Shown here one piece after another: positions 10,430-22,870 of a stretch of 64,000 nt of DNA. The stretch covers positions 992,001 to 1,056,000 of the forward strand of contig JAITYX010000054.1 in NCBI GenBank assembly GCA_021018815.1. The letters are read 5' to 3'. The stretch comes from Talinum fruticosum (lineage: Eukaryota; Streptophyta; Magnoliopsida; Caryophyllales; Talinaceae). The translations under genes were made by a program, and so were the position numbers. A model generated the notes under the pieces. It was not told the DNA's origin. It made no database searches and saw only the letters and a list, made by a program, of their open reading frames with translations. The stretch's first letter is position 1. Every line of letters begins with the position of its first letter.

Positions 10430-11330
10430 CAAATTATATATGCTTTGTAGAAACATATACGAGGCTTCGATTGATGCACTTAGAAAGATCGAGGTCTCTT
10501 CTAAAACCACGTCGGAGGAAGTAGTAGGATTGGTCAACAGTGGGGACGGAATTATTACTTTCGATCAAAAGGATCTCCCTAAAGAAGGTGTTGCACACAA
10601 CAATGCCCTTTATTTAACTATAACTTGCATCAATAAGTTCTTCCTTTAACCTTGGTAGACAACAGTTGTGAATGTTTGTCCTTGAAGGACCGCCAAAAGG
10701 TTAGGAATCGAAAGCAACAACTCTCCAAACAAACTGTTCATCTCCGAGCCTATTAAAATTCTAAGAGAACAGTCTTAGGAACACCGACTTTACCAAGCAA
10801 TGTAGGACCAGTTGTGAAAAACATTGACTTCTAAGTCCTAGATATCCCGACTATATTCAATATGCTCCTAGGATGTCCTTGGTTGCATGATCATCAAGCG
10901 AGTGTCCTCTACATTGCATCGGAAAGTTAAGATGATCATTAAAGGTCACGTCGTAACCGTCAATGGGGACAATCTTTGTGCTACTATCACCTCCAAAGAA
11001 TCTCCGGTTGAAATTGAGCACGATGCTTATGATGAAGAACTCTATGGATTTGAGATTGTCGCCACCTTAGATAAGGATGAAGCACCTCTTAACTTTAATC
11101 CTTATGGCAACCCTAGCGTCCACTCGATGCTTAGGAAGAAGGGGTATTTTCTAGGCCTAGCTGCAGGTCGAAGGGCATACCACCCTATCTTTCGACCCTT
11201 TGAACCCACTCACAACTATAAATTTGGGCTAGGCTATCAATCTACTGCTAAGGAAATAACCCAAGCCAAGTGGGAAGTTCAAACTAGAACAACTGTTGCT
11301 CACACCATCTCGCTCCGTTAAGCCCTTTCC
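10430..11330 (+). pseudogene. Tat-like aspartic protease region
   Basis: The conserved lead-in EVVGLVNSGDGIITFDQKDL and EGVAHNNALYLTITC (10525-10635) is followed near 10650 by LVDNS, where the family has the active-site D-N/S-G, so the catalytic glycine appears lost or frameshifted. The later parts FNMLLGCPWL (about 10860) and the HRKVKMIIKGHVVTVNGD block near 10930 are recognisable in other frames. A 144-residue frame at 10887-11321 covers the spacer after the protease. This would process gag-pol; the frame breaks rule that out. Confidence 0.65.
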
Positions 11331-12039
11331 TCATACTCTAAATGGGCAAGTCTTGAAAAAGGGGATGATTTCCCTTACTACAGTTTCCCGAGCCTCATTA
11401 CCTCAAAGACAATGGTATTCTGGTACCTGGTCTAGAGATCTTTTAGGATCGCTACATATTAAAAACGGAGGCACCCTACCTCCTAGAAGAGGGACAGATC
11501 CATACTAGATCGAACCACCTTGGATGGGAATAATATATTTGGTCTATTATTCAGACAAGAGAAGAACCTAGAGGTGAATTCGATCTCGGTACTATCACAA
11601 GCCATGTCACACCTATAGTTCAATCCGTCCAGATTCATCACCGACATCAGCAATGAAGGGTCCAAGCATGTCACTTGGATTAATGCCGAGGAGGGCCAAG
11701 AATTTGTCTGTTAGCTTACAAACGCATCCCTTTCCCGAGTCTAGTGCTAAGGATTTTTGTTTCTTCTCCTGTTGCTTCTAGTTCTTTTTCTAGTTCTACT
11801 GTTTCCAATTATGTATCTTCTATTTCGAGTCCGATGTACTCATTTCTTCATTCAATAAGATGAACCCTTCTGCTAACTCTATGCCTCCTTCTGTTTTCAA
11901 CTGTTTTGTCTCTAATGATAAACAACAAATCCCTAAAGAATTAATAAAAATTATGTAAGACCATGAAAATCATTCACCAATAATAGAGGAAACAATAATA
12001 ATTAATATAGTATCGGTTGATCAACCCCAAGAAGTTAAG
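11331..12039 (+). other. Protease-RT spacer of Tat-like element
   Basis: Decayed spacer between protease and RT. Pieces such as SRFITDISNEGSKHVTWINAEEGQEFVC near 11630-11710 have close counterparts in the outer element near 24830-24900 (minus strand), which confirms common family. It has no open frame longer than about 70 codons. Confidence 0.55.
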
Positions 12040-12770
12040 ATCGGGAAAACACTAGATTGTAGAAGATTAGAAGCAATTTACTTTGATCCTTACAGAACTC
12101 ATAGATGTCTTTACATGGTTGTACAAAGACATGCCGAAAGAGGAATATAAAATTCCACTTTACGTATACGCTAAGCCGATTAAGCAAAAACTTAGGAGGA
12201 TGAAACCCGAGTGGGAATTAAAGATTAAGGAAGATGTCTAGAAACAGTTAGAGGCTGGGTTTATCGGAGTAGTTCACTATCCTCGGTGGGTAGCAAACAT
12301 AGTACTGGTTCGAAGAAAGATAACATGGTTCGGATGTGCGTCTTTAGGGATCTGAATAAAGCAAGCCCCGAGGATGATTTCCCGTTACCTTTAGGGATCC
12401 GACATGATCCACAAAGAAGTTAAAGTCTATGCAGATGACATGATCATTAAATCCAAGGAGGGCACCTACCCAGCCTTAGAAAATTCTTCGAAAGATTAAG
12501 AAAGTACAACATGTGCCTTAATCCTCAAAAGTGTGCCTTTGGGCTAACCTCACGCAAGCTACTAGGCTATGTTGTTAGTCTTAGAGGAATCAAAGTTGAT
12601 CCATCCAAGAACAAACCTATTCAAGAAATTCGATCGCCAAAAACAGAGAAGGAGATACGGGGTTTCCTAGGACGTTTACGAGTACATTAGTTATTTCATA
12701 TCAAAACCGACTATGGTCCGTAAACCTATTTTCAAGAAGTTGGGAAAATGGTCTAAGCCCGGTTGGGATA
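12040..12770 (+). pseudogene. Tat-like reverse transcriptase with internal deletion
   Basis: The N-terminal fingers are seen as FTWLYKDMPKEEY and KPIKQKLRRMKPEW near 12100-12210, and VVHYPRWVANIV near 12265-12305. After FPLPL at about 12380-12395 the sequence jumps to MIHKEVKVYADDM near 12407-12445. The stretch that should lie between, including the first catalytic aspartate motif (FMDG.AGYN, present in the outer element near 24060-24090), is missing, about 220 bases. The second motif YADDM remains. RT copies the element RNA; without the palm aspartate this copy cannot. Frameshifts add to the damage. Confidence 0.8.
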
Positions 12771-13740
12771 CCAAGTGCCCAAAAGCATTCGAGAAGGTTA
12801 ATAAATATCTAGCTAACCCTCCAAGTGCTAGTTCCACCCCAACCAAGGAAACCTTTACTTCTATACCTCGCCATGACAAAGACAGCCATGGGAGCCATGC
12901 TAGCTCAACGAGACGGAAAAGAAGAGTACGCAATATATTATCTCAGCAAGAAATTCTTAGATTATGATACTAGATATACGCCATTAGAGAAGACATCATT
13001 GGCATTAGTCTAGGCTACCAAGAAGCTCGGGCATTACATCCGGCCCACACGGTCAATGTGGAAGCAACAATAGATCTCATTAAGTATATCCGTGAGCAAC
13101 CAACTATCGAAGCAAGATAGCAAGATGGACTGTCATGATGTCGAATTTCAACTCAAGTATGTCCCTTAAAAAGCAATCAAAGAAAGGGTAGTGTCGGAAT
13201 TTCTAGTTGATCTACTCAGTAATCGAATCGCAACCCGAACACCTCGACTTTCTAAACGAAAACATTTTACAAATAGAGGTGGACGTTTGGACAATGTACT
13301 TACCAAGGCGCTTCTAATTAGAAGGGCTTTGGAGTTGGGATTCTTTATAGTCTCACCGAGAGGGAGCACATACTCCCATTTCGAGTCAACTTGGATTTCA
13401 AGGTCACTAACAATGCCACGAGTATGAAGCGTGCATCACGAGACTTAAAACTACAATAGAAATCGGAGCTAAGAGCATCGGGGTTTTTAGTGACTCCAAT
13501 CGGATCATTAATCGGATTTAACAAAAATGGAAGGTCCGTAGTGAAGCCTTAGCACCCTACCAGGCACATCCGATCGAATTATTAAAAACATTTTGAAAGA
13601 ATTTCCTACGCCTACCTTCCAAGGGATGACAACCAGTTCACGGATGCTTTAGCCAAATTAGCATCCATGATTAATATCTCTAGCGGCATTCATTTAATGC
13701 CCATCGGCATAGAGTGACGAAGTTAGCTCGCGCACATCTA
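12771..13740 (+). pseudogene. Tat-like RNase H domain
   Basis: The linker and RNase H block includes LYLAMTKTAMGAMLAQRDGK and YAIYYLSKKFLDYDTRYTP (12850-12990), then TKKLGHYI. The duplicated downstream RNase H-like region typical of Tat elements includes NNA.EYEA-like sequence near 13410-13430 and DDNQFTDALAKLASMIN near 13625-13675. RNase H removes RNA from the RNA:DNA hybrid. The insertion point of this very element in its relative corresponds to the site near 13436. Stops occur throughout. Confidence 0.75.
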
Positions 13741-13899
13741 CACACTAGAAGTGTTTAACACCGACCAAACTAGTTGGTATCATGACATCCACATATCGAG
13801 TATCAAGATAAGCAAGAGTATTCGTCGGACTCCAAACGTAGAGTCCAACGTGCCATCAAGATGTTGGCAACCCAGTTCTTCCTCAATCAAGGGCAACTA

Positions 13900-15000
13900 T
13901 ATAAGAAAACCAACACGAGGATTAGCTTACTTTGTGTCAACTAACATGAAGCAAAGCGCATCATGGATGAGATTCATAATGGGGAGTGTGGACCTCATAT
14001 GAATGGAAAGATGTTGGTTCAAAAAGTTCAGAGGCTTGGATACTATCGGTCGACTATGGCAACAGATCGCCATGAGTTTGTTAAGAAATGCCACAAGTGT
14101 CAAGTGTATGCAAATTTATAGCACCAACCACCATCATTTCTCACAACTCGGCATCACCCTGGCCATTCTCGGTTTGGGGAATTGACATTATTAACAAAGT
14201 GATCTATAAAGGAATGGGCAGTCACAAATTTGTGTTAGTAGCAATTGACTACTTCATCAAGTGGGTAGTAGCAACTTGCTATGCAACCTTGACGTTCATT
14301 ACCCGCAACATCATTTTTCGATATGGAGTACTCCACGGGTTGATCAATGACCATGGTAGTCACTTCAAGAAGGAAGTAGCAGACTCTACTGGAGAAATAT
14401 AAGATCAAGCAACACAAGTCTTCTCCCTATTGTCCTCAAACTAACAGAGCGATCGAGGCTGCATACAAAAACATTCACAAAATAATGGAGAAGATGGCTT
14501 CGACTATAAGGATTGGCCCGACAAGTTGCCCTTCGCTTTATGGGGATATCGAACCTCCATTAAGACCTCTATGGGAGCAACACCTTACTCCTTAGTATAT
14601 GGCATGGAAGCAGTCCTTCCAATAGAAATTGTCATCCCCTCGTTATGAATTATTGCTGAAAGTCATATTCCGAAGTAGAGTAGGCTAAAGTACGCTTTGA
14701 AGAGTTACTTGTTGTTAGATGAAAGGCGCCTTAATGCATTACATAATATCCAAATATACCAACCACGTATGGACATTTAACAAAAGAATCAAGCCTCGAA
14801 ATCTACAAATTGGGGATTTGGTCCTTAAGGAGATTAGAGCGCCGATCCAAGATCCTCAAGGAAAGTTCGAGCCCAACTGGTAAGGCCCATTTGTGCTAAG
14901 TCAAATACTACCGGAAGGAGCAGTAAAACTGACTGATTTTGATGGTGAAGAGGTCTTTTAGTACACAAACTTCGATCAACTAAAGAAATACTACGTTTAG
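13900..15000 (+). pseudogene. Tat-like integrase
   Basis: Zinc-binding part: HNGECGPHMNGKMLVQKVQ, then CHKCQVY, near 13970-14110. Core: WGIDIINKV with the first Asp near 14175, INDHGSHFKKE with the second Asp near 14345, and AIEAAYKNI with the Glu near 14450-14475, so the D,D(35)E residues can still be read across frames. The C-terminal GDLVLKEIRAP and KFEPNW.GPF (14815-14890) lead to KKYYV and the stop TAG at 14998-15000, which ends pol. Integrase would join element DNA to the target. Frameshifts break it in several places. Confidence 0.8.
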
Positions 15001-15599
15001 CATGACCCTAAACGACAAGCCAAGCTCTGGCCCAACCAGGCCATGCCATATTAGGCGTCGGCCACCACCCGGACAACGGTAGGCTAGCTGGGCCGAGCGA
15101 GGTCCCTTGGTTTTTTTCTATGTTTGTAATTGTTTATTTTGATAGTCCTATTAGATGGTCCCTCTACCAAACTAATTGTTATTCAAATGTCCGGCGGTTC
15201 AATTAGATAGCTCATTGGTGTAATTAATTCTTTAATTAATTTTAAGGACGATCTAATTAAGAGGTCCAATTTATACCTTTAGGTGAGCGATAAAAATAAT
15301 AAAGCATAAAAAGTGAGCATAAAACTTACTTTTATTTAGTAAAAGGTAAGCCTCACTGCTTACTCGAACACATAGCTAATAAAAGGAAAAAACAAGCACA
15401 CTACTTGGAAAATTAAAAGTGTTCTAAAGAGGCAAAACTAAACTTCTTGATTTCTTTTATTCCTACCTAAAAAATCCTCTCTAAAAGCTTCAAGCCCTAC
15501 TCTATTTTCACTTTCTTTCCTTTCGAATCACTAGACTCGGCTTTGTCATCTTGGATATGCTTCTTTAGCTCCTTAATTCTACAGGCCCTCCTTTCTTTC
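15001..15599. other. Post-pol spacer of Tat-like element
   Basis: AT-rich noncoding DNA directly after pol. I see no gene and no clear repeat. It separates pol from the antisense gene. Confidence 0.5.
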
Positions 15600-16640
15600 A
15601 CTTCCTTAGCTTCGATTCCCTTCGCGGGCTCGTTCATCTATCCGAGGGTTTGCTTCGCGGATTTGGAGAGGGGCTTAGGGATCCAGCTCTCGAGCCCTTA
15701 GTGCCGTGTGACATTTGGTGTTTGCCTCTATTATCCACTCCGGATAATATGCGGATACGATAATAATCGACTCGCATGTAGGTTTCAACTGCTTTGGCAG
15801 GTTTATCTAGCATTCGGGCCACGATTGGACTCCCTTAGAATTGCCAAAACCTTCGAACAATTCAAAGGTAGCGGACCAAATAGTCAAGTAAAGAAATCTC
15901 CTACTCTCTTCCCATTTGCCACAACACACGGTCGGGAAATAATAAGTGCTGGTTTTTAGACCCAACAAGCGTACAAAAGGATGGTGTCCGATATGTGTCC
16001 TAAATTGGGACGCTTTTCCAACGTGCGATGTACCAGCCTATGGTATGGCTATGGCTTCTAAGGTATTCCTCCCACCAAGAAGCGGGGTGATCGGCTACCA
16101 CATCTACCCGTTTTCATTGAAAAAAGTGTATCGCCAAATATGTCTATACTTTTTACAGGACCCTCAATTAATTGTAGATGCTCCATTACCCAAATCTACA
16201 CACCACAAGTAATAAAAAAATGTATATAAGTGTCCTGCACGGTCAAAATTTAACCTTTCTTTAAGGTACAATAGGAGCAAAATAAAATTAAAATAAAATA
16301 AACGAAAGGTGAAAAAATAGAGACTTTCGAGCATGAACCAGAGGCACTTCAACCTCGATAGCGTCGGACAACCACCCTATGGCCTGCGTAGCCGACTTGT
16401 CCCCACCATTTGGTCTCGGTCGTTATCTCGCTTACTCGCAACAATAGAGGGCTCCCAACGAATCCTCCTCCAAATTCGCCTTGACCCGGTCTAATCTTAT
16501 TATAGTTTCAGCAATTATCACCTGCGTTAAGGAGTAGTGATATTCCAATTTCTCAACCAACCGTAGTAGCGTCGTAGGCGCCATGTCCTCGCAACCTCCT
16601 ACCAACAGAAACCACCTATCAAGCATGTGATAATAGCTCT
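15600..16640 (-). pseudogene. Antisense mobile-domain-like gene, C-terminal part (candidate)
   Basis: On the minus strand, 16432-16626 reads KLEYHYSLTQVIIAETIIRLDRV, resembling the '(I/V)xAET(I/F)xxL(D/N)' block in the second half of plant mobile-domain (PMD / DUF7745-type) proteins. Further down, near 15950-16050, WKSVPI-DTYRTPSFCTLVG resembles their W...P.....VPLVG segment. Stops and frame changes interrupt it. Taken with the stronger N-terminal match at 19560-20160, it suggests one antisense gene about 4.5 kb long. PMD proteins are known both as host gene-silencing factors and as passengers in plant transposons. The match is recalled, not searched. Confidence 0.4.
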
Positions 16641-19559
16641 TCGTCTTGGGATGACGATAGACTTAAAGAATACATACATTTGGCAATAATGTTTCATCAG
16701 GTTCACTCGATTTCCAATAAGAATCCACCCTAAATTCCTATTGCTTAGTTTCATAAGATATTTGTAGGTTTTGTGCAAATTTTCAAAAGATTTGGGTACA
16801 AGAAGCTTGGTGCAGCGTTGGATGCCCGAATACCATCAAACTCTTTAGGGAGGGGACATAATTCCTTATCCCCAAACCTGAAAACGTGGTGTTGAGAATC
16901 CCGAGTAGGTCACAAGCGACCCTTAAGAAAGTCCAATAGACTTTCACTTGGCAAATACTAAATAAAGTATTCTACCTATATTATGACAAGCCTACCCTCT
17001 CGGTGTTCATTATCTCATGCATCCAATGAGATAAATCAGTCATGAAATTCATCTTTTGGAAATTAGAAAGAAAATTGTAGGAATTGGGAATTTCTTTAGG
17101 ATCTGCTTTTCTAACGGAATTGGGAAAGAACGTTCGAAGGCATAATTTTCGGTCATCAACAAGGGTCCAGGTTTATAGCGGTTTCCAGGCACCGGAGTCC
17201 TACTACACCTGCACCACCAACATTCGCCGGTGCCCGGGTTTTCTTCGTGTGGCAGTGCGCGGCTAAGGCCTTGGACCAGCTCGGTTCGCCTTATTTCTTT
17301 GGCCCGAGCACTCATTGGGCCATTATTTATTCTTATCGTGGCCTGTCTTTGGTAAGCCTCATTATTTTTGACGAGTGCACTTACGAATTCCTATTTTTGT
17401 TTTTATTATTTTCTTTTGGGTGGAATAGGGGTTACTACAAAAAAAAAAATTATTTATCTTTGTAATTTTCCCTAAGGAGTTTTGAATCATCTTAATAAAA
17501 GAAAGCAATTTTAGAATCGAGTCTTTGCATTTCATCTCATTGCTTAAGAGTCAAAATCTTACAAAATATTAAACATTAACAACAAAAGTACCCTACAAGG
17601 AATTCACTAATCTTCGACATCGAAGCATCATCGAATATATAATTCCCGAAGTCCTCCAAGACGGACGTGAAGAATCAACCGTCTCCACAACCTTGAGAAG
17701 AGCTAGCTGCATGGTCCCAAGAATGATATGATCCATGAGAAGTCCCACTGCAAGACGCCCGGTGGAAGTTACGTGGGTTCCCATGGCGATCAAAGGCTTG
17801 GAGGGACAGAATATCCATACTTTCTTCAAGCAAAGTTAAGATCCGCGCCGGAAGAAGTAGGCCAAAAGGTGTTAGGTCCTACTTGAAGTACTTTGATGAT
17901 GCACACATCAAGAAGATCGGTGAGACAGGTGCCACTAGGAGGTGTTTTTGGGCCGGACGAATGTGCTTATACCCCGGTCCACTAAGGAGGCCTCTTAATG
18001 AAGACGTTCTAGATCGACGCCTCTACAAAAATGAAAGAGAAATTAGCACACCCACTAAAAGCTCAATAAATTTAGCATTTCACTAACCAAAGACTCACCT
18101 AGAAGGTTGGGAAGGTTCTCCTAGAGAAGAAGTCTCGAATACCCCTAAGTGTAGATTGGAGTCTAATGGACATGGTCCGGGATTGCTCCCGATCATACTT
18201 CAAAGATTTAATGTTGTTAGTAACTTTTAACATGTAACTAAAAGTAAAAGCATAAAACTCTTACACCTCACCAATTTCTAAGAAAAGGAAGCCCCACGCA
18301 CTCCTCTTCCGAAAGTTCGGAGATCCGTATGTAACGAGGAGATTTCCCGAGGTTGACAAACATCCACATCAAGACTTGGAATGTGGATTTTCTACGGAAG
18401 AAGATATAAAGAGTGGAAGTTAATTTCCATACAAGAAATTCAACTACACACAAAAGGAAGAAAGAGATGGAAACTCACCAGTCGAATCATGATCCATCCC
18501 AAGTGTTATTCATAGGACGTGTATAAGTTCAAGAAGCTGGGTATAGGGATACCCGGTGGTTGCTTCTTGTTGCTCTTGTAGAAAAAGAGAGCGAAAGTAA
18601 AACATGGGTTCCGGTGGATCAAGAGGAATAAATGGAGGTCATGTATTATTGCGGATTTGTGGCTTAAAGCTCTCGCCAAGGTACCAGGAAAACCCGAAAA
18701 GACCCTTAAACAAGATCCTCCTTTCACTTAACTCCAGTGTGATGATTACGCTTGGAGGAAGTTGGAGTTGGGCCCAAGGATGGAAATTGGCCTGCATACA
18801 GGATTTATGAAGAGATAAGCAAGAATAAATAAAAAGCAGCAAGAAAACAGGCACAAAGCATGCACGACCAAGGCTGGCGCGAGCCATAACCAAGACCACA
18901 AGGCCCACCACGAGGTTGTGGGCGAGTGGCGACCAGTTGGACAAGTAAAGAAATTTTTTCTCGGGCAGACTTTTGAGGTAAATTTTTGAGCTTAAAAGTG
19001 ACATACCAAAGCCACATGGTTGAGTGCAGACCTCAAGAAGCCTATATCATGGATTTTGGGTCTGTTGAAGATGGATTCTAGCCTATGATATGGAGGCCGA
19101 AATGTTGGATGATTTGTTTAGCCGGGCGACAAGTGTGGTAAATATTCATACAACCACAACTACATTTTTTGCAAAACAAGTAAGATTTTATCCACGCAAG
19201 ATAAAATATATTGGAATAAAGGGAAAAACTATAGCATACCTCAATGATCTTCCACAAGCCACATAATAGAAGATAATTTGTCAAGTGCTTCTCATGCTTG
19301 GTATGTCGCACACCGGCATGGAGACCTCTTATAAGGTAGGTGTACGCGGGTGCCCCTAGTTAAGCTCCTTTATTTTATCAAGGTCTGCTAAGTTCACCAA
19401 ATAGTGAACATGAACCTTTGACGCTTGGTTAGAAAAGAGTATAATGCTTAACAAGAGAGCAAGCATGATCCGGACTTGTTGTGAAAAATGTTGGGCCCAA
19501 AACCCGACATCCTCAAAAGCCTCAAAAAGTATGGTATATTTAAAGAAATTTTCTTAAGG
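16641..19559 (-). other. Middle of the post-pol region, possibly introns or linker of antisense gene
   Basis: No domain is recognised here. Short minus-strand frames such as 17593-17829 and 18268-18453 could be decayed exons or spacer, but none has a motif I can name. The plus strand is equally uninformative. Confidence 0.3.
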
Positions 19560-20160
19560 AAACCTACTAGCCACGGGACCAAAGAGGTGACGTAGATAGT
19601 CACGATCTTTATACAAGTTTTGTTCGTAAACTAGAGGCTCCCCGAGAAGCCCAAACCGGATAAAACAAAGCATAATCGAAAGGAGTACTGGTCATTTCTC
19701 CAAAAAGAAGGTGGAAGGTACTAGTGGTATCCCAAAAGCGCTCACTAATGGCCCTAATAGGATCCCACTCTCTTTTGTCACAAAGGTGATTCAAAGAAAT
19801 GAAGAGAGAACCAAACCGAGCATTATGCATGACACCTTATAAGGGATAGTGCATTTTTCTACATGTCTCCATGAACTTGGGTATGGCTCCATTACTCCGA
19901 ATCGAGCCTTTACGCAAGACAAAAATCCAACAAGATATTAGTAGAAACACTACTCTAAGTGAGCAAAAATAGAAGTCTAAGCCAACAAGCTTACCGATGG
20001 GGATATTGCAACCGAAGATACATGAATTTCAACCTCCACCAAGAGGTCATTTTGGTTCCATTCTTCACGTGGACACTATTCCCGCTCCAAGAAGTTGCCA
20101 TGGACCAATTTCTCAGCCCTTGTCCTCCTGGTAAGATGAGCCTTTCTTCTAGACATCCTT
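19560..20160 (-). pseudogene. Antisense plant-mobile-domain-like gene, N-terminal part
   Basis: On the minus strand 19609-19830 reads WDPIRAISERFWDTTSTFHL and then FGEMTSTPFDYA. This is the '(E/D)RFW..T.TFH...GEMT.T..D.A' signature of the plant mobile domain. A one-base shift near 19660 restores the next expected block, GEPLVYEQNLYKDRDYLRHLFGP. The probable start region lies between 19830 and 20160. The gene runs against the direction of gag-pol between pol and the 3' LTR. Such antisense genes are known from some Tat-lineage elements. The function in the element life cycle is not settled. This copy has stops and frameshifts. Confidence 0.55.
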
Positions 20161-20910
20161 GAATAGAAGATTTTAGAGACCAACTAGTTTACAAGAAGAG
20201 CAAAGCAAGAATACAACAAGAGCAAAGCTAGAAAGCAAGAAAGAAGCAAGTAAAGTGTGCAAAATGAACACACTAAACTCCACTTTTATAGACCTATCCA
20301 GCTAAGGCAAGCCAAGCATATAAGACAAGAGTCAAAAAGAAAAGGAGATCAAAGGAATCCGATAGAAGCATGTCATGGCCAGGCCTGTCAAAGGCTAGCC
20401 GGCGTCGGCCACAAGGCATAGTTGCATCCTATCAACGGCAACCTTGCAGCCCTAGCTGATGGGGTAGCTTGTGAAGTCTCATCAAGCATGGCAAGTAGAT
20501 GTTTGGCACCATATGCATGGAAGTAGGACCTCTTGGACCCACCAAATCAGCTTTTGTAGATAAGATTTTTAGTCTTTTTCGACTAAATTATTCGAGTAAA
20601 ACACCGAACTTTCATCAATATAATTATCCACTAACGAGCATGTTAATACAGCAGATTATTAGCCAAAGCTTGAGGTAAAAAATGATCAAAGTTTACTAAG
20701 CTTCGGACTCTAATCAAGCCAAGCTTAAGATCTTCTTACCGGACTTCGTAAAGCATGCATCGCGATCAAGTCCACGCACTGTTTCGGAGTTCAGGTTTAA
20801 CAACGACCAATTCCAAACACAACACTATAATTAATGCTCAAAGAAATACACCAAATCGAGATAAGTATCCTTTAGTGTCTACTTTGACCCTTCGTCTTTC
20901 AAACTCGGTC
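20161..20910. other. Sequence upstream of antisense gene, to polypurine tract
   Basis: Noncoding, A- and G-rich on the plus strand near 20160-20350. If the antisense gene has its own promoter it should lie here, but I see no convincing TATA box on the minus strand. Confidence 0.35.
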
Positions 20911-20925
20911 AAAGTGGGGGCTAAC
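20911..20925 (+). other. Polypurine tract before 3' LTR
   Basis: AAAGTGGGGGCTAAC lies directly before the 3' LTR start TGTAGACACC. It is the usual RNase H-resistant primer for plus-strand DNA synthesis. Confidence 0.8.
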
Positions 20926-22870
20926 TGTAGACACCTAAAATATGTCGTCCCTTATCTCTTTTAATTTTGTATTTTATATTGTTAGCCCGATGATGAAATC
21001 TCAAGTACTCGTCTGTCGATTTGGATAACGGTCGGTGTCTTATTGGTGCGACGGAAGCCGATAAACCACAAAAAAACCCCAACACCAAATAAATAGCCTT
21101 TTGCCTTGGGTCCGTCCAAAAATCCCTTTTCTTTCTCGGAGGTCCGGGCCCAAGCCAAGCCTCCAAAGTTAACGGAAGTCCGGTGCAGCGTACAGGAAAT
21201 TCCAGGCTAAGAATTCTATGTTTTATTTTTTTGTCCAACCAGACACGAAGGTGAAAACCTCAAAACGGTATTAAGCGCTGCATTTCATGATCATACGTAT
21301 CAAAGTGCTGCATTTTGCTCCAAAATAATCCGCCCGAGGTAAGGAGCACACTTCCCCTCAAAATGACGTTGTGGTCGATGCCCTTGACTCTGATTTTATG
21401 CTTGCTTTGAAACGCATCATTTTAGCTTGAAGACTCCTTTGTAGCACGTAAAGCTCAAAACCCTAGAGTAATACCGAGTGGTCGACACATCCGACCAGGG
21501 TTCTATCCGGTTCTATCCGGTCTTTTCACTTCATTTTTGTCCGGGTTTTTGTTGCTAATTTCATTCGAGTTGTGGACAGCTAGCTAAGAGCAAACTCTAG
21601 GTCATTTGTGACCGAGTCCTCTCCCTATAAATAGCGATCTTAAGCTCTTATTTTGAAAACGGCTTCGCCTATACGTCATGCTCATCGAAACCTAACTAAA
21701 AGCGATTGAATACCCCTCTTCGTATTCTGATCTCTTGGTCCCTTTTCAGCCTATTCCTAATTCTTCACACATCTTTCTACTCACCCTCATAAAACATACA
21801 AAAGTTCTTCTCAATTTTCCGCAGCCGCATCACCAACTCCGGATCCGAGATCCGGATCGGCAGTGGGACAAACCGAGGGTGCCAATTCAGCCTTCAAAAC
21901 GGTTTATTTATATTTTATGCCTTTATTGCTTTGCGTATTGTGGAGAAGAAATTTTATCACTTTTAATTCCTCCCCGCCTGACATAATCCTTTTAATTTTT
22001 GGCTTTTCTTTTCTTTTCGCTTTTGTTTTCTTTATCACTTTCCTTTTATTTGCTTTTATCTCTTTCTATTATGTTTTGGTTGCTTTAAATTTTCATAGCA
22101 TGTTGATTGCTTTTGTTTAATACTTTATGTAAGTTCTCTACTCAAACTAGTAATGGTCATCATTTGATGGGCGGAACAAAAGGGCTTTTCCCTAACTTTC
22201 GTACCCTCGTTCCCGAATCCGATTCTCGGTTCTAAGACCGATGGAGTCATTTTTAGTCTTTTTCAGTCTTAGTTTCTCCCATATTAAGATTGGAAAATCA
22301 AACTTTATTTTGTTTTTCTTCCCTAAAAACTCACTGGCAACTCTTATTTTTGCTTTAATTCTTCAATATTACTTCTCGATTCTTTCTGATCGCAGGATAA
22401 AAATTATTAGAGTTGTTCAACCTACCAGGCAGACTAGAGGTCAAGGCTGATTTCTTCAGCCGTGGCCTTTGGTTGACGTCCCCGACCACTCGGGTCGGTG
22501 GTCAATGGCTTCGCCAACGATCGAGTGGTCGTGGTCGTGGCTTGGGTCCAAACCGATGTTTTCACACCGGTTTGGCCGTAAAGCCTCACGGAAGACTTAA
22601 AATCCTAATGTTGTTTATTTTGGTCGGTTAAGAAATAATATCCCGGGTCTTCGAAAATAATTTCTAAAATAAAATAATTAATAAACCATCATTCAAACTT
22701 TACCTAATCTATTTCAATTTGATTTAAAAAAATTCAAAAATCTTAATAAAAGTTTCATCCTCACCTTCTAATTTCATCTTCAAAACCCTAAATCATTTTT
22801 GAAATTTTAAAAACCCTAAATGCCAACCCGTAGGGGAGGGTCGGTCGGATCGCCGGTCGTGATCCCTACA
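20926..22870 (+). repeat. 3' LTR of Tat-like element
   Basis: It runs from TGTAGACACC to CCCTACA and is followed by the CAGTC duplication. It aligns with the 5' LTR from end to end, including the TATA box at 21626-21633 and a T-rich stretch near 21960-22080. It is about 50 bases longer, from small indels. Confidence 0.9.
21626..21633 (+). promoter_or_regulatory. TATA box of 3' LTR
   Basis: TATAAATA at the same LTR position as 4800-4807. A functional copy could read out into the flanking outer element. Confidence 0.55.

Larger units (their letters stand above)
4115..22870 (+). mobile_element. Complete-ended Ty3/gypsy element (Tat-like lineage), 18.8 kb
   Basis: The element has a 5' LTR (4115-6010), a primer binding site directly after it, a long leader, decayed gag, protease, RT, RNase H and integrase in gypsy order, a 5.9-kb region after pol with an antisense gene, a polypurine tract and a 3' LTR (20926-22870). 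Both ends are flanked by CAGTC. The long size, the position of extra sequence between pol and the 3' LTR, and gag/RT motifs such as KDQVGIIVKNL and IHKEVKVYADDM place it in the Tat group. The LTRs differ visibly at many sites, so the insertion is old. It sits inside RNase H of a related element in opposite orientation. Stops in every domain and a deletion in RT make it non-autonomous. A copia LTR (6075-7597) has been added inside it. Confidence 0.9.

Noticed and set aside
4115..22870. Possibility that the Tat element is still active
   Set aside because: It has stops in every domain, a deletion of an RT catalytic motif, a copia LTR in the leader and clearly diverged LTRs.
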